Source: Amycolatopsis saalfeldensis
GTDB lineage: Bacteria > Actinomycetota > Actinomycetes > Mycobacteriales > Pseudonocardiaceae
Assembly: GCF_900110575.1 (NCBI RefSeq)
Contig: NZ_FOEF01000020.1
Location: 146,206-210,205 of the forward strand
Direction: 5' to 3'
DNA length: 64,000 nt
Shown piece after piece: positions 39,668 through 48,549 of the stretch (its first letter is position 1; each line of letters begins with the position of its first letter). The notes beneath the pieces were generated by a model that had not been told where the DNA came from, made no database searches, and saw only the letters and a list, made by a program, of their open reading frames with translations. The position numbers and the translations under genes are program-made.

Positions 39668-40540
39668 ATGCGGGCGATGTGGAAGGGCTCGGTCTCGTTC
39701 GGCTTGGTGAGCATCCCGATCCAGCTGTACGCGGCGACCGAGAACAAGAACGTCTCGCTGCGCCAGGTGCACGAGGCCGACGGCGGGCGGATCCAGTACA
39801 AGCGGTTCTGCACCGTCGACGGGCAGGAGGTGCCCTACGCCGAGATCGCCAAGGGCTACGAGCTGCCCGACGGCGAGATGGTGGTGCTCACCGACGCCGA
39901 CCTCGCCGCGCTGCCGCTGTCCACGCAGCGCACCATCGACGTGCTCGAGTTCGTGCCGCTGGAGTCGATCGACCCGATCCAGTTCGACAAGACCTATTAC
40001 CTGGAGCCGCAGAAGAACGCGGTGAAGCCGTACCTGGTGCTGCGTGACGCGCTGCAGAAGGCGAGCCACGTGGCGGTCGCCAAGGTGGCCGTGCGGCAGC
40101 GGGAGAGCCTCGCGCTGCTGCGCGTGCACGGCGACGTGCTGGTGATGACCACGATGCTGTGGCCGGACGAGGTGCGCACCCCGGACTTCCCGTTCCTGCG
40201 CGAGGATCCGCCCCAGGTGCGCCCGCAGGAGCTGACCATGGCCGGCTCCCTGATCGACTCGCTCGCCGAGCCGGTCTTCGAGTCCGAGAAGTACTCCGAC
40301 CACTACCGCGAGACCCTCGAAGCGATGATCGAGGAGAAGGTGGCCGGAAACGAGACCGCGAAGCCCGGCGCCGTCGGCGCGAAGGCCGACGTGCTCGACC
40401 TGATGGCCGCCCTGGAGGCGAGCGTCTCCGCCGCCAAGAAGACGCGCAAGCCCGCGAAAGCCGACTCGGCCGACGAAGTCGAAAGCAAGCCTGCCGCGAA
40501 GAAGCCGGCCACCCGCACCCGGCGGCCGAAGAGCGCCTGA
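39668..40540 (+). CDS. ku: Ku protein (NHEJ DNA end-binding)
   Basis: Bacterial Ku homodimer subunit that encircles DNA ends and recruits LigD for non-homologous end joining. The 290-residue protein begins MRAMWKGSVSFGLVSIPIQL (family hallmark), has GRIQYKRFCTVDG, TIDVLEFVPLESIDPIQFD and FDKTYYLEP. It ends in a Lys/Ala-rich basic tail (AKKTRKPAKADS...TRTRRPKSA) typical of actinobacterial Ku. GGAGG precedes the ATG at 39668. No full-length LigD is in the window, but a degenerate LigD-like gene lies 7.6 kb to the left. Confidence 0.94.
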   Translation: MRAMWKGSVSFGLVSIPIQLYAATENKNVSLRQVHEADGGRIQYKRFCTVDGQEVPYAEIAKGYELPDGEMVVLTDADLAALPLSTQRTIDVLEFVPLESIDPIQFDKTYYLEPQKNAVKPYLVLRDALQKASHVAVAKVAVRQRESLALLRVHGDVLVMTTMLWPDEVRTPDFPFLREDPPQVRPQELTMAGSLIDSLAEPVFESEKYSDHYRETLEAMIEEKVAGNETAKPGAVGAKADVLDLMAALEASVSAAKKTRKPAKADSADEVESKPAAKKPATRTRRPKSA

Positions 40541-40688
40541 CGGCCGAGGGTCACGCTGTTCGGCCGCCAGAGCACCGGACCGGGTGACGGCGACACGCCG
40601 CCGGTATGCCAGACTCCGGCGCTCCCCGGTGCTACTAAGAAAAGTGTCCGGCGAGAACCCCAGTATTTGCGCGGAAGGCGGCCTGAGC

Positions 40689-40901
40689 ATGGAGTGCGCG
40701 TTCTGCACCAGCGGCATCGACCACTGTCACGGCACCCTGATCGTTCACCCGGACGGCGGGTTCACCGAGTGCGCCGACCCCGGCTGCGCGGATCCGGACC
40801 GGATCCGGCACGGCCTGATCATCGACTGCCACACCGTCGACGGCGGCTGCGAGTGCACGCTGCCCGCCGAACGCGAGACGGTGCTCCGGCAGGCTTCCTG
40901 A
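40689..40901 (+). CDS. Small Cys/His-rich protein, probable metal binder
   Basis: A 70-residue protein starting MECAFCTSGIDHCHGTLIVH, with nine cysteines, including a CxxC pair, DHCHG, ECADPGCADPD and a final CECTLP. The spacing suggests one or two zinc sites, but I recognise no characterised family. GGAAGG lies upstream of the ATG. It follows Ku by 148 bases and is closed off by a large inverted repeat. Confidence 0.65.
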   Translation: MECAFCTSGIDHCHGTLIVHPDGGFTECADPGCADPDRIRHGLIIDCHTVDGGCECTLPAERETVLRQAS

Positions 40902-40920
40902 GCCCTCCCGCGGCCCAGTG

Positions 40921-40973
40921 ACCGTGAAGGCCTCCTTGCCCGCGTCGCACGCGGTGAAGGAGGCCTTCACGGT
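40921..40973. terminator. Extended 17-bp palindrome after the Cys-rich gene
   Basis: Perfect 17-bp arms (ACCGTGAAGGCCTCCTT and its complement) enclose a second 6-bp hairpin (CCGCGT/ACGCGG), making a near-continuous 53-base cruciform, 19 bases after the stop. No U run follows. It probably acts as a terminator; the AAGGCCTCCTT core resembles a palindrome I recall as common in related genomes. Confidence 0.75.
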
Positions 40974-41067
40974 GTCCGGCCCCGGTGACCCGGCCCGGCC
41001 GGTGATCCTTACCCGATCGTGTATGCAGCTGTGTACATTCTGCTTGGCGATGTGCTAACACTAACGA

Positions 41068-41106
41068 GGTCCTTCGGCTCTCCCTCCCCCTCGGAGCCGG
41101 AGGACC
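41068..41106. terminator. Terminator downstream of the DUF6131-type gene
   Basis: A 13-bp stem with one G·T pair (GGTCCTTCGGCTC / GAGCCGGAGGACC) and a 13-nt loop lies just beyond the 3' end of the minus-strand small membrane protein gene. The ~90 bases to its left show no gene. Confidence 0.6.
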
Positions 41107-41141
41107 CTTTACTTTCCGCCGGTTTCCCGGCCGGTGCGGGC

Positions 41142-41297
41142 TCAGTACCAGTGGGCGCGGCCGCCGATGCGACGGCCGGTGCTGCCGACCACCGCCAGCA
41201 CGGCCCCGGCCACGGCGAGGACGATTCCCACGGTCCACAGGACCGGGATGCTGGCGATGAAGCCGATGACGAGCAGGATGATCCCGAGAACGATCAC
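41142..41297 (-). CDS. Small membrane protein, DUF6131-like
   Basis: A 51-residue hydrophobic protein (MIVLGIILLVIGFIASIPVL, then TVGIVLAVAGAVLAVVG) with two membrane helices and a short polar tail ending RRIGGRAHWY. Length, helix pattern and tail match small actinobacterial DUF6131-type proteins; function unknown. The GTG at 41297 has AAGGAGAG about ten bases upstream; a GTG at 41306 is the alternative. Confidence 0.7.
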   Translation of the reverse strand: MIVLGIILLVIGFIASIPVLWTVGIVLAVAGAVLAVVGSTGRRIGGRAHWY

Positions 41298-41455
41298 GGT
41301 TTGCACTCTCCTTCGTTGGTTACGCGGTCCCGGCGAGCTGCCGGGCTTCGAGTGCGCACTCCAGGAGGATGGCCGTTCCCACCCGCCCCGAAACGGGGAC
41401 GATCGGAGCAGTCCGGCTCGCGTTCGGCCCAATGCCGGACCGGACGGTGCCGGGC

Positions 41456-42916
<1,461 letters not shown>

Positions 42917-42961
42917 GTCTGGTGCTCACTTCCTCGGTAATCAAAGGGGCACAAGGGTTTT

Positions 42962-43006
42962 CGGGCACGACGGAACGCGGCGGCAGCGAAGTGCCCGGCT
43001 GCCGCC
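42962..43006 (-). promoter_or_regulatory. Candidate H-type pseudoknot in the ahcY leader
   Basis: On the minus-strand RNA, GGCGGCAG pairs perfectly with CTGCCGCC (8 bp) while CGGGCAC, inside that loop, can pair with GTGCCCG downstream (7 bp). The order of strands is that of an H-type pseudoknot, ending 45 bases before the ahcY ATG. It is not part of the SAH aptamer. It may influence translation, or be chance pairing in GC-rich RNA. Confidence 0.45.
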
Positions 43007-43075
43007 AGGGGTTCGGGCCCGGGGTTTCAGGAGGCGCGGACGGCGTCCGGCGCGGGGATTTCCTTGGCGGACGAC

Positions 43076-43103
43076 AAAAAAGCGCCTCCTTCGCAGGAGG
43101 CGC
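43076..43103 (-). terminator. Riboswitch-controlled terminator in the ahcY leader
   Basis: On the minus strand a perfect 8-bp hairpin, GCGCCTCC / GGAGGCGC with a 6-nt loop, is followed by six U residues. Its 5' half overlaps the last aptamer segment GCGCCTC, so terminator and aptamer cannot both form. Confidence 0.88.
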
Positions 43104-43170
43104 CCTTCTCTCGGTGATCGCGGGCCGAGCGTGGCGGAGTCGATGACCCCGTCGCAGCGCCTCTCGGCCC
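43096..43170 (-). promoter_or_regulatory. SAH riboswitch aptamer
   Basis: The minus-strand RNA matches the S-adenosylhomocysteine riboswitch pattern. P1 is GGGCCGAG/CTCGGCCC, followed by the hallmark GGCGCTGCGAC. An internal stem (GGGGTC/GACTCC) precedes CCACGCTCGG, and the 3' segment AAGGGCGCCTC pairs back with GAGGCGC. SAH binding should hold GCGCCTC in the aptamer and prevent the following terminator, turning ahcY on when SAH accumulates. The downstream gene is exactly the one this family controls. Confidence 0.85.
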
Positions 43171-43209
43171 GCAACGCGCCGCAGGGCGGCGCAATGATTC
43201 CCGAATCCC

Positions 43210-43239
43210 ACTGTGGCAAGGGCCCCGCGGCGCTGTCAA
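43210..43239 (-). promoter_or_regulatory. Probable ahcY promoter
   Basis: On the minus strand a consensus -35 TTGACA (43239–43234) lies 18 bases from CACAGT (43215–43210), a weak -10. Transcription would start about 30 bases before the aptamer. The -10 is poor, so the exact start is uncertain. Confidence 0.45.
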
Positions 43240-43266
43240 GCGGGCAGCCGGGTCATGAAGCGCGGG

Positions 43267-44295
43267 TCACCGCGGGAACTCGGCCCGCACGCCCAGCAGC
43301 CGCACGGGCCGGGTCAGCTCGAACCGGCCGAGCACCTCGCGGGCGGCCTGCCCGATGGCGCCGGCGTCGGACGTCGGCTCGGGCAGCGTGACGCTGTGGG
43401 TGTGGGTGAGGAACGGGGCGAAGCGCACCTTCACCTCGACGCGCGCCGCCGGGCGCCCCTCGGCCGCGACGTCTTCGGCGACGCGGCCGGCCAGCAGGCC
43501 GACCTGCTCGGCGATCGCGCCCGCGTCGGTCAGGTCCTGCTGGAAGGTCGTCTCGCGGCCGCGCGAGCGGGCGACGTACGGGGTGGCGGTGACCTCGGCG
43601 TCGCCGATCCCGCCCGCGAGCAGCCGGTACCACGGGCCGAGGCGGGGGCCGAACCGCGAGGCGAGGTCGGCCGGGTCGGCGCCGGCCAGCTCCAGCACGG
43701 TCGTCCAGCCCGCCTCTTCGAGCTTCTTGGCCGTCTTGCGGCCGATGCCCCACAGCGCGTCGGGCGCCCGCCCGGCCATCACGTCCCACCAGTTCGCCTG
43801 GGTCAGCCGGAAAATCCCGGCCGGCTTGGCGAACCCGGTGGCGAGCTTGGCGCGAAGCTTGTTGTCGCCGATGCCGACCGAACAGGACAGCCCGGTCGCC
43901 TCGGCGACACCGTGACGGACCTCGGCCGCGAGCCCCTCCGGGTCGTCCGTGGCCACGCCGAGGAACGCCTCGTCCCAGCCGAGCACCTCGACCACCACCG
44001 GGAACTCGCGCAGCCGCGCCATCACGCGGTCGGAGACCTCCTGGTAGGCGGGCGGGTCGCTGGGCAGGAAAACCGCCTCGGGACAGCGTTTCGCGGCCAG
44101 CCGCAGCGGCAGGCCGGACCGCACCCCGAACTCGCGGGCCTCGTACGACGCGGTGGCCACCACCGCGCGCTCGGCCGGATCGCCGTTGCCGCCCACCACC
44201 ACGGGACGGCCGCGCAGCTCCGGATGCCGCGCGACCTCGACCGCGGCGATGAACTGGTCGAGATCGACGTGCAGGACCCAGGCCGTGGCGGACAC
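43267..44295 (-). CDS. dinB: Y-family DNA polymerase IV, DinB2 type
   Basis: Translesion polymerase of 342 residues. The catalytic acidic residues are Asp11 and Asp13 in HVDLDQF and the later Asp-Glu in VEVLGWDEAFLGV; thumb helix-hairpin-helix (LWGIGRKTAKKLEEAG) and C-terminal little-finger domain are present. The sugar steric-gate position, Phe13 in E. coli Pol IV, is Ile16. Mycobacterial DinB2, which this resembles in VVVGGNGDP and CASYEA-like stretches, also has an aliphatic residue here and uses ribonucleotides readily. Free-standing, 28 bases beyond the ahcY promoter. Confidence 0.9.
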   Translation of the reverse strand: MSATAWVLHVDLDQFIAAVEVARHPELRGRPVVVGGNGDPAERAVVATASYEAREFGVRSGLPLRLAAKRCPEAVFLPSDPPAYQEVSDRVMARLREFPVVVEVLGWDEAFLGVATDDPEGLAAEVRHGVAEATGLSCSVGIGDNKLRAKLATGFAKPAGIFRLTQANWWDVMAGRAPDALWGIGRKTAKKLEEAGWTTVLELAGADPADLASRFGPRLGPWYRLLAGGIGDAEVTATPYVARSRGRETTFQQDLTDAGAIAEQVGLLAGRVAEDVAAEGRPAARVEVKVRFAPFLTHTHSVTLPEPTSDAGAIGQAAREVLGRFELTRPVRLLGVRAEFPR

Positions 44296-44376
44296 GCCCC
44301 CAGTGTGCGCGCCGCGGGTTCGTTCGCGCCTGCCGAAGCGGCGCCGTCAGAACCGTGCGCGTCAGATCCGCGCCGG

Positions 44377-44646
44377 TCAGATCCGGTGGTGTCGCCGGAC
44401 GAGATGCGCGGTCACCCCGCCCGCCGCGGCGAGCAGGGCACACAGGGTGAGCACGGGGCTGGTGGTCGCGAGGCCGGCGACGAGCAGCGCGACCGCGGCC
44501 ACGTCGAGCGAGACCAGCAGCACGGTGACCAGCCCGCGGCCCCGGGCGGGCCGTCCCTCCCGCAGCGCGGCCACCAGCTCGGGGTCACTGGCCTCGAACC
44601 AGCGCTCGATCTTCTCCAGCTCGCTGCGATCATGGTGACTGAGCAT
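44377..44646 (-). CDS. DUF3040 small membrane protein
   Basis: An 89-residue protein. The N-terminal HHDRSELEKIERWFEASDPE matches the DUF3040 start, followed by a basic stretch and two membrane helices (GLVTVLLVSLDVAAVALLVA and TTSPVLTLCALLAAAGGVTA), ending HLVRRHHRI. The family is actinobacterial and uncharacterised. The ATG is preceded by AAGGAGACT. Confidence 0.8.
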   Translation of the reverse strand: MLSHHDRSELEKIERWFEASDPELVAALREGRPARGRGLVTVLLVSLDVAAVALLVAGLATTSPVLTLCALLAAAGGVTAHLVRRHHRI

Positions 44647-44933
44647 GGAAGTCTCCTTCGCCCGGCCTGCCGGCACGACGGGCAGGTACCCCGGCCGGCC
44701 TTCCGCCAACCGCCCCACGGCCGATTCACCCGGCCGTCGCAAGGCGTATAACGTCCTATACCGCGGCTCGGTGGCCGCCCGGGCCTCGTGACCGTGCACT
44801 GTGGACACTTGATCGGCCGGTCGGGCGACCCGGCGGTGACGCCCGGCCCGGGCGGGTGGTCGTTACACAGGGGGATGCAGTATCGTTACTGCGAGTCACG
44901 TCACAGGGTCGGACCACGCCGAGGGGAGCGTCG
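44647..44933. other. Divergent promoter region, DUF3040 gene and kinase
   Basis: This 287-base gap contains no gene. It includes an AT-rich dyad GTATA-N6-TATAC at 44746–44761, likely the core of the DUF3040 promoter, a CACTGTGGAC motif near 44,797, and TATCGTTACT at 44,881 that may be the kinase -10 region. Confidence 0.5.
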
Positions 44934-46769
44934 GTGCAGGGTGACCAGCTGATCGCCGAGCGTTATCGGCTGCTGGGCCGGGTGGGCACCGGGGGCATGG
45001 GCGTGGTCTGGCGGGCGCGGGACGAGCGCCTCGACCGCGTGGTGGCGCTCAAGCAGGCACGTCTATCCGACGCCGTGAGTGGCCGCACGCTGCGCCGCGA
45101 GGCCCGGCTCGCCGCCGGGCTGCAGCACCCGAACGTGGTCACCTTCTACGACGTCGTCAACGAGGGCGACGAGCTGTGGATCGTGATGGAGTACGTGCCC
45201 TCGCGCAGCCTCGCCGAGATCGTCTCGGCCGAAGGCGCCTTGCCGGTGCGCACCGTGGCCGAGATCGGCGTGCAGCTCGCCGGCGCGCTCGCCGCGGTGC
45301 ACGACCGCGGCATCGTGCACCGCGATGTCAAGCCCGGCAACGTGTTGATCACCGAGCAGGGCCTGGCCAAGCTCACCGACTTCGGCATCTCGCGCTCGGT
45401 CCGCGCCGACGAGACGATCACCGACTCGCCGCTCATCGGCGGCACCCCCGGCTACCTCGCGCCGGAAGTCGCGCAGGGGCACCCGCCGACTGCCGCCTCC
45501 GACGTCTTTTCCTTGGGTGCCACGCTGTTCTCCGCGGTCGAGGGGTCGCCCCCGTTCAGCGGGGGCAACGAGTACGCGACGATCCGGCAGGCCGCCGAGG
45601 GGCCGGTCCCGGAGCCCCGCAACGCCGGCGGCCTGGCCCCGGTGCTGACCGGCCTGATGCGGTTCGCGCCCGCCGAGCGGCCCACCTCCGCCGCGGCCCG
45701 CGACCTGCTGGCCGGCGGCCTCGAAGGGCTGCCGCCCGCGCCGCCGCGCCGACGCCGGCACAGCGCGCGCCGCCGCGGGCTCCTGGTCGGCGGGGCAGTA
45801 GTGGCTGCCGTGATAGTGGTGACCGCCGCGTTCCTGGTGTTCGTGCGCTCCCCGGACCAGCCGGCCGCGCAGGGCCCGTCCGCGGTCCCGGTCAAGCCGG
45901 CGGTGCTGGGCATCGGCGCGAACCCGGGGGAGGCCGACCCGTGCCGCCTGGCCGACGCGGCGCCGCTGAAGCCGTTCGGCACTGCCGCGGTCGACCCGGA
46001 CTACGGCAACTTCGACCGCTGCGACGTCATCATCCAGCGCGGCCAGAACAGCGACGGGGGGGACCAGCAGGCCGACGTCAAGGTCGAGCTGCTGGACCCG
46101 CCCGCCGACGGCGGCGCGCCCGCCGGGCAGCGCACCCGCTCGGGCCCGTTCTCGGTGTTCGGCGACCCGGCGCAGGACGGCGACTGCACCCGGCTGGTGC
46201 AGCTGCAGGACCAGTACCTGGTGCGCATCGACGTCAGCGACGACCAGGGCGACACCCTCGACGTCTGCAAGGCGGCCGACATCGCCGTCGCCTCGGCCAC
46301 GAAGGTGCTCGCCGCCGCGGGCGTGCCGGCGCGCACGACGCCGTACCCGGCGGGTTCGCTCGCCCAGCTCAACGCGTGCACGCTGCTGGACCAGGCCGCG
46401 CTCTCGGGCACCGCGGGGGTCACCGCGCCGGTGCGGGTGCAGCCCGGGTTCGGCAACTGGGGCTGTGACTGGGACAGCGACGCGACCACCCGCGCGGTCA
46501 CCGTGCTGTTCGACCGGGACCAGCCGCCGGGGCCGGACACCGGGCAGCTGGTCCACGTCGCCGGGCGGGAGGTCTACACCAAGACCGACGACTTCGCGCC
46601 CAAGACCTGCCAGGCACTGCTGGTGTACCGGCAGTACACCGACGCCACGGGCGAGGCGGCCGTCGAGCAGATCAAGGTCGTGGTGCACGGCGACCCGCCG
46701 TCGGACCGGCTCTGCACCCCCGCCACCGCGCTGGCCGGCGACGTCGTCGCGAAACTGCCGAAGCCGTGA
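44934..46769 (+). CDS. Membrane Ser/Thr protein kinase with duplicated DUF3558-like sensor
   Basis: A 611-residue receptor kinase. The kinase domain (residues ~10–270) has glycine loop VGTGGMGVVW, Lys in VALKQA, catalytic loop IVHRDVKPGNVLI, DFGISRS, and GTPGYLAPEV. A basic juxtamembrane stretch precedes one membrane helix (GGAVVAAVIVVTAAFLVFV, ~285–305). The external region contains two related modules, each starting near C-x-L and carrying a GxFGNxxxC signature (YGNFDRCDV and FGNWGCDWD), resembling DUF3558/PknD-type sensors. GAGGGGAG precedes the GTG. Its stop overlaps the next FHA gene (GTGA). Confidence 0.92.
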   Translation: MQGDQLIAERYRLLGRVGTGGMGVVWRARDERLDRVVALKQARLSDAVSGRTLRREARLAAGLQHPNVVTFYDVVNEGDELWIVMEYVPSRSLAEIVSAEGALPVRTVAEIGVQLAGALAAVHDRGIVHRDVKPGNVLITEQGLAKLTDFGISRSVRADETITDSPLIGGTPGYLAPEVAQGHPPTAASDVFSLGATLFSAVEGSPPFSGGNEYATIRQAAEGPVPEPRNAGGLAPVLTGLMRFAPAERPTSAAARDLLAGGLEGLPPAPPRRRRHSARRRGLLVGGAVVAAVIVVTAAFLVFVRSPDQPAAQGPSAVPVKPAVLGIGANPGEADPCRLADAAPLKPFGTAAVDPDYGNFDRCDVIIQRGQNSDGGDQQADVKVELLDPPADGGAPAGQRTRSGPFSVFGDPAQDGDCTRLVQLQDQYLVRIDVSDDQGDTLDVCKAADIAVASATKVLAAAGVPARTTPYPAGSLAQLNACTLLDQAALSGTAGVTAPVRVQPGFGNWGCDWDSDATTRAVTVLFDRDQPPGPDTGQLVHVAGREVYTKTDDFAPKTCQALLVYRQYTDATGEAAVEQIKVVVHGDPPSDRLCTPATALAGDVVAKLPKP

Positions 46770-47566
46770 CTGCCATGCGCGCCAAGGGCGCCGAGCCGCT
46801 GGGCGCCGACCACGGCAGCCTCGCCTACGGGGTGCCGGCGGCGGCCCCCGGCACGGTTTTCGCGCTCGCCGTGACCGGCGGCGTCCGGATGCCGCCGCGC
46901 GACGGCCGGAAGGTCCTTTTCGGACGCAACCGCGAGGACGTGCACGTGTGCGTCGGCGAGGACGACCGGAAAGTCAGCCGCCACCAGGGTTTCCTGCTGT
47001 GCCGCGGTGACGCGTGGTGGATGCACAACACCGGGCGGCTGCCGATCCGGCTGCCCGGCGCGCGCCTGCTCTTCCCCGAGGAGGAGCCGGTGCCGCTGCC
47101 CGAGGGCTACACGGCGGTGTTCGTCCGCGGCTCGTCCGACCGCGAGCACCTGCTGGAGCTGTACGTCGCGGGCGCGGACGGGCGACGGCCGGAGTCGAGG
47201 CCCCAGGACGTCACCGAGCCCCCGCGGATGTGGCGGCTGAGCCCGGAAGAGCGGCTGGCGCTGGTGTCGCTGGCGCAGCGGTACCTGCTGCAGCAGCCCT
47301 ACCCGCAGCCGATGGCTTGGCGCCAGGTCGCCGAGCAGCTGGCCGAGCTCGACCCGTCGGCCGGCTGGACGTCGAAACGCGTGGAGCACCTCGTGGTCGC
47401 CGTCCGCGCGAGGCTGGCGCGCGCGGGCGTCGCGGGCTTGACGCGTGAAGAAGTCGGCGAGCCGGTGGGCAACTCCCTCAACGACAACCTGGTCAAAGAG
47501 CTGCTGCTGTCCACCTCGCTGGTGCCGCCGGACCTGGCCCTGCTGGACGTGGCCGGGGACGGCTGA
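46766..47566 (+). CDS. FHA-domain protein 1 with C-terminal helical (wHTH-like) domain
   Basis: A 266-residue protein translationally coupled to the kinase. Residues ~25–130 form an FHA phosphothreonine-binding domain (KVLFGRNREDVHVCVGEDDR then KVSRHQ, with the GR and SxxH motifs). Residues ~155–215 are a helical unit (LSPEERLALVSLAQRYLLQQ, then VAEQLAELDPSAGW and KRVEHLVVAVRARLARAG) that looks like a winged helix or response-regulator-type DNA-binding module. It probably binds the kinase's phosphorylated sites or is its substrate. Confidence 0.8.
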   Translation: MTAMRAKGAEPLGADHGSLAYGVPAAAPGTVFALAVTGGVRMPPRDGRKVLFGRNREDVHVCVGEDDRKVSRHQGFLLCRGDAWWMHNTGRLPIRLPGARLLFPEEEPVPLPEGYTAVFVRGSSDREHLLELYVAGADGRRPESRPQDVTEPPRMWRLSPEERLALVSLAQRYLLQQPYPQPMAWRQVAEQLAELDPSAGWTSKRVEHLVVAVRARLARAGVAGLTREEVGEPVGNSLNDNLVKELLLSTSLVPPDLALLDVAGDG

Positions 47567-47759
47567 GCCGCGCTCGCGCTGGCCCGCCGCCACCCTCAAC
47601 GGCCGTGCCACCGAACGTCACATCGGGGCGCTTTCCGTGCTGCCGCCCGGCGGCGGGGCCGGGCGCTCGCGGATCCGGGAGGGGTCCCGGCGGTCCCGGT
47701 TAGCCTCGCGGCGTGCGGTGGGGCTGTCCGGCGCGCGGGGATCGGGTTGGGGGTAGGGC

Positions 47760-48512
47760 GTGGCCGCAGGCGAGGTCGTGCGCACACTGCCCGCCGGGCA
47801 CCCCAGTCTGGCGCACGGGTTCCCGTCGCCGGCGGGGACGCTGGTGGTGCTCGGGCCGGCCGGGGGAGTGCTGGTGCCGCCGACGGCGGCGGGGCCGGTC
47901 ACGTTCGGGCGCAACACGGCCGAGGTCTCGGTGCCGGTGGGGGAGGACGACCGGCGCGTGAGCCGTCGCCACGGGGTGCTCGAACACGACCGCGACCGCT
48001 GGTGGGTGCGGGCCACCGGCAAGGTGCCGTTGCGGCTGCCGGAGTCGCGGCTGCTGTTCACCGGCGCCGACCCCGTGCCGCTGCCGCCGGGCTACCTGCC
48101 GCTGTATGTGCACGGCTCGCGGGGGCGCGAGCACGTGCTGGAGGTCCGCGTCGCCGACGGGAGCCCGGTCGTGCCGGCCGCAGCCGCAGGGGGGCTGCGG
48201 GCGCGCGAACGGCTCGTTTTCGCCGTGCTGGGCCAGAGTTTCCTGCGCTGGGAGGCGCGGCCGCGCCCGTTGCCGCTGCTGCGCGCGGCCGATCAGCTCC
48301 TGCGCCTGGACCCGGCGGGCGCCTGGAGCCCGGCGGCGGTGGGGGTGGTCGTCGAGCAGGTGCGCGCCCGCTTCCACCCGGGCGCGGCGGACGGGTCGCT
48401 GCTCGAAGCCCTGCTCGCCGCGGCGGTGCTGGTGCCGCCGGACCTGGCGCTGCTGAGCGGTTCTTCGGGTGACGGCGGTGTCGATTGGACTCAGGCGACG
48501 ACGGGCCGGTGA
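47760..48512 (+). CDS. FHA-domain protein 2, paralogue of FHA 1
   Basis: A 250-residue protein with the same architecture as its neighbour: FHA domain TFGRNTAEVSVPVGEDDR then RVSRRHG, strand PLRLPESRLLF, and the same C-terminal helical unit (RERLVFAVLGQSFLRWEAR, AVGVVVEQVRARF) ending in the shared VLVPPDLALL. The two arose by tandem duplication. TAGCCT at 47,701 suggests its own promoter, with GGGGGTAGGG just before the GTG start. Confidence 0.8.
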   Translation: MAAGEVVRTLPAGHPSLAHGFPSPAGTLVVLGPAGGVLVPPTAAGPVTFGRNTAEVSVPVGEDDRRVSRRHGVLEHDRDRWWVRATGKVPLRLPESRLLFTGADPVPLPPGYLPLYVHGSRGREHVLEVRVADGSPVVPAAAAGGLRARERLVFAVLGQSFLRWEARPRPLPLLRAADQLLRLDPAGAWSPAAVGVVVEQVRARFHPGAADGSLLEALLAAAVLVPPDLALLSGSSGDGGVDWTQATTGR

Positions 48513-48549
48513 CGTCCAGCGGCGGCGCGGCCGGGTCGTGAGGGAAGCG

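Noticed and set aside
41019..41141. Promoter-like GTGCTAACACTAACG suggesting a + strand gene or RNA
   Set aside because: Nothing downstream on the + strand is coding, and the region contains the terminator of the minus-strand small membrane gene.
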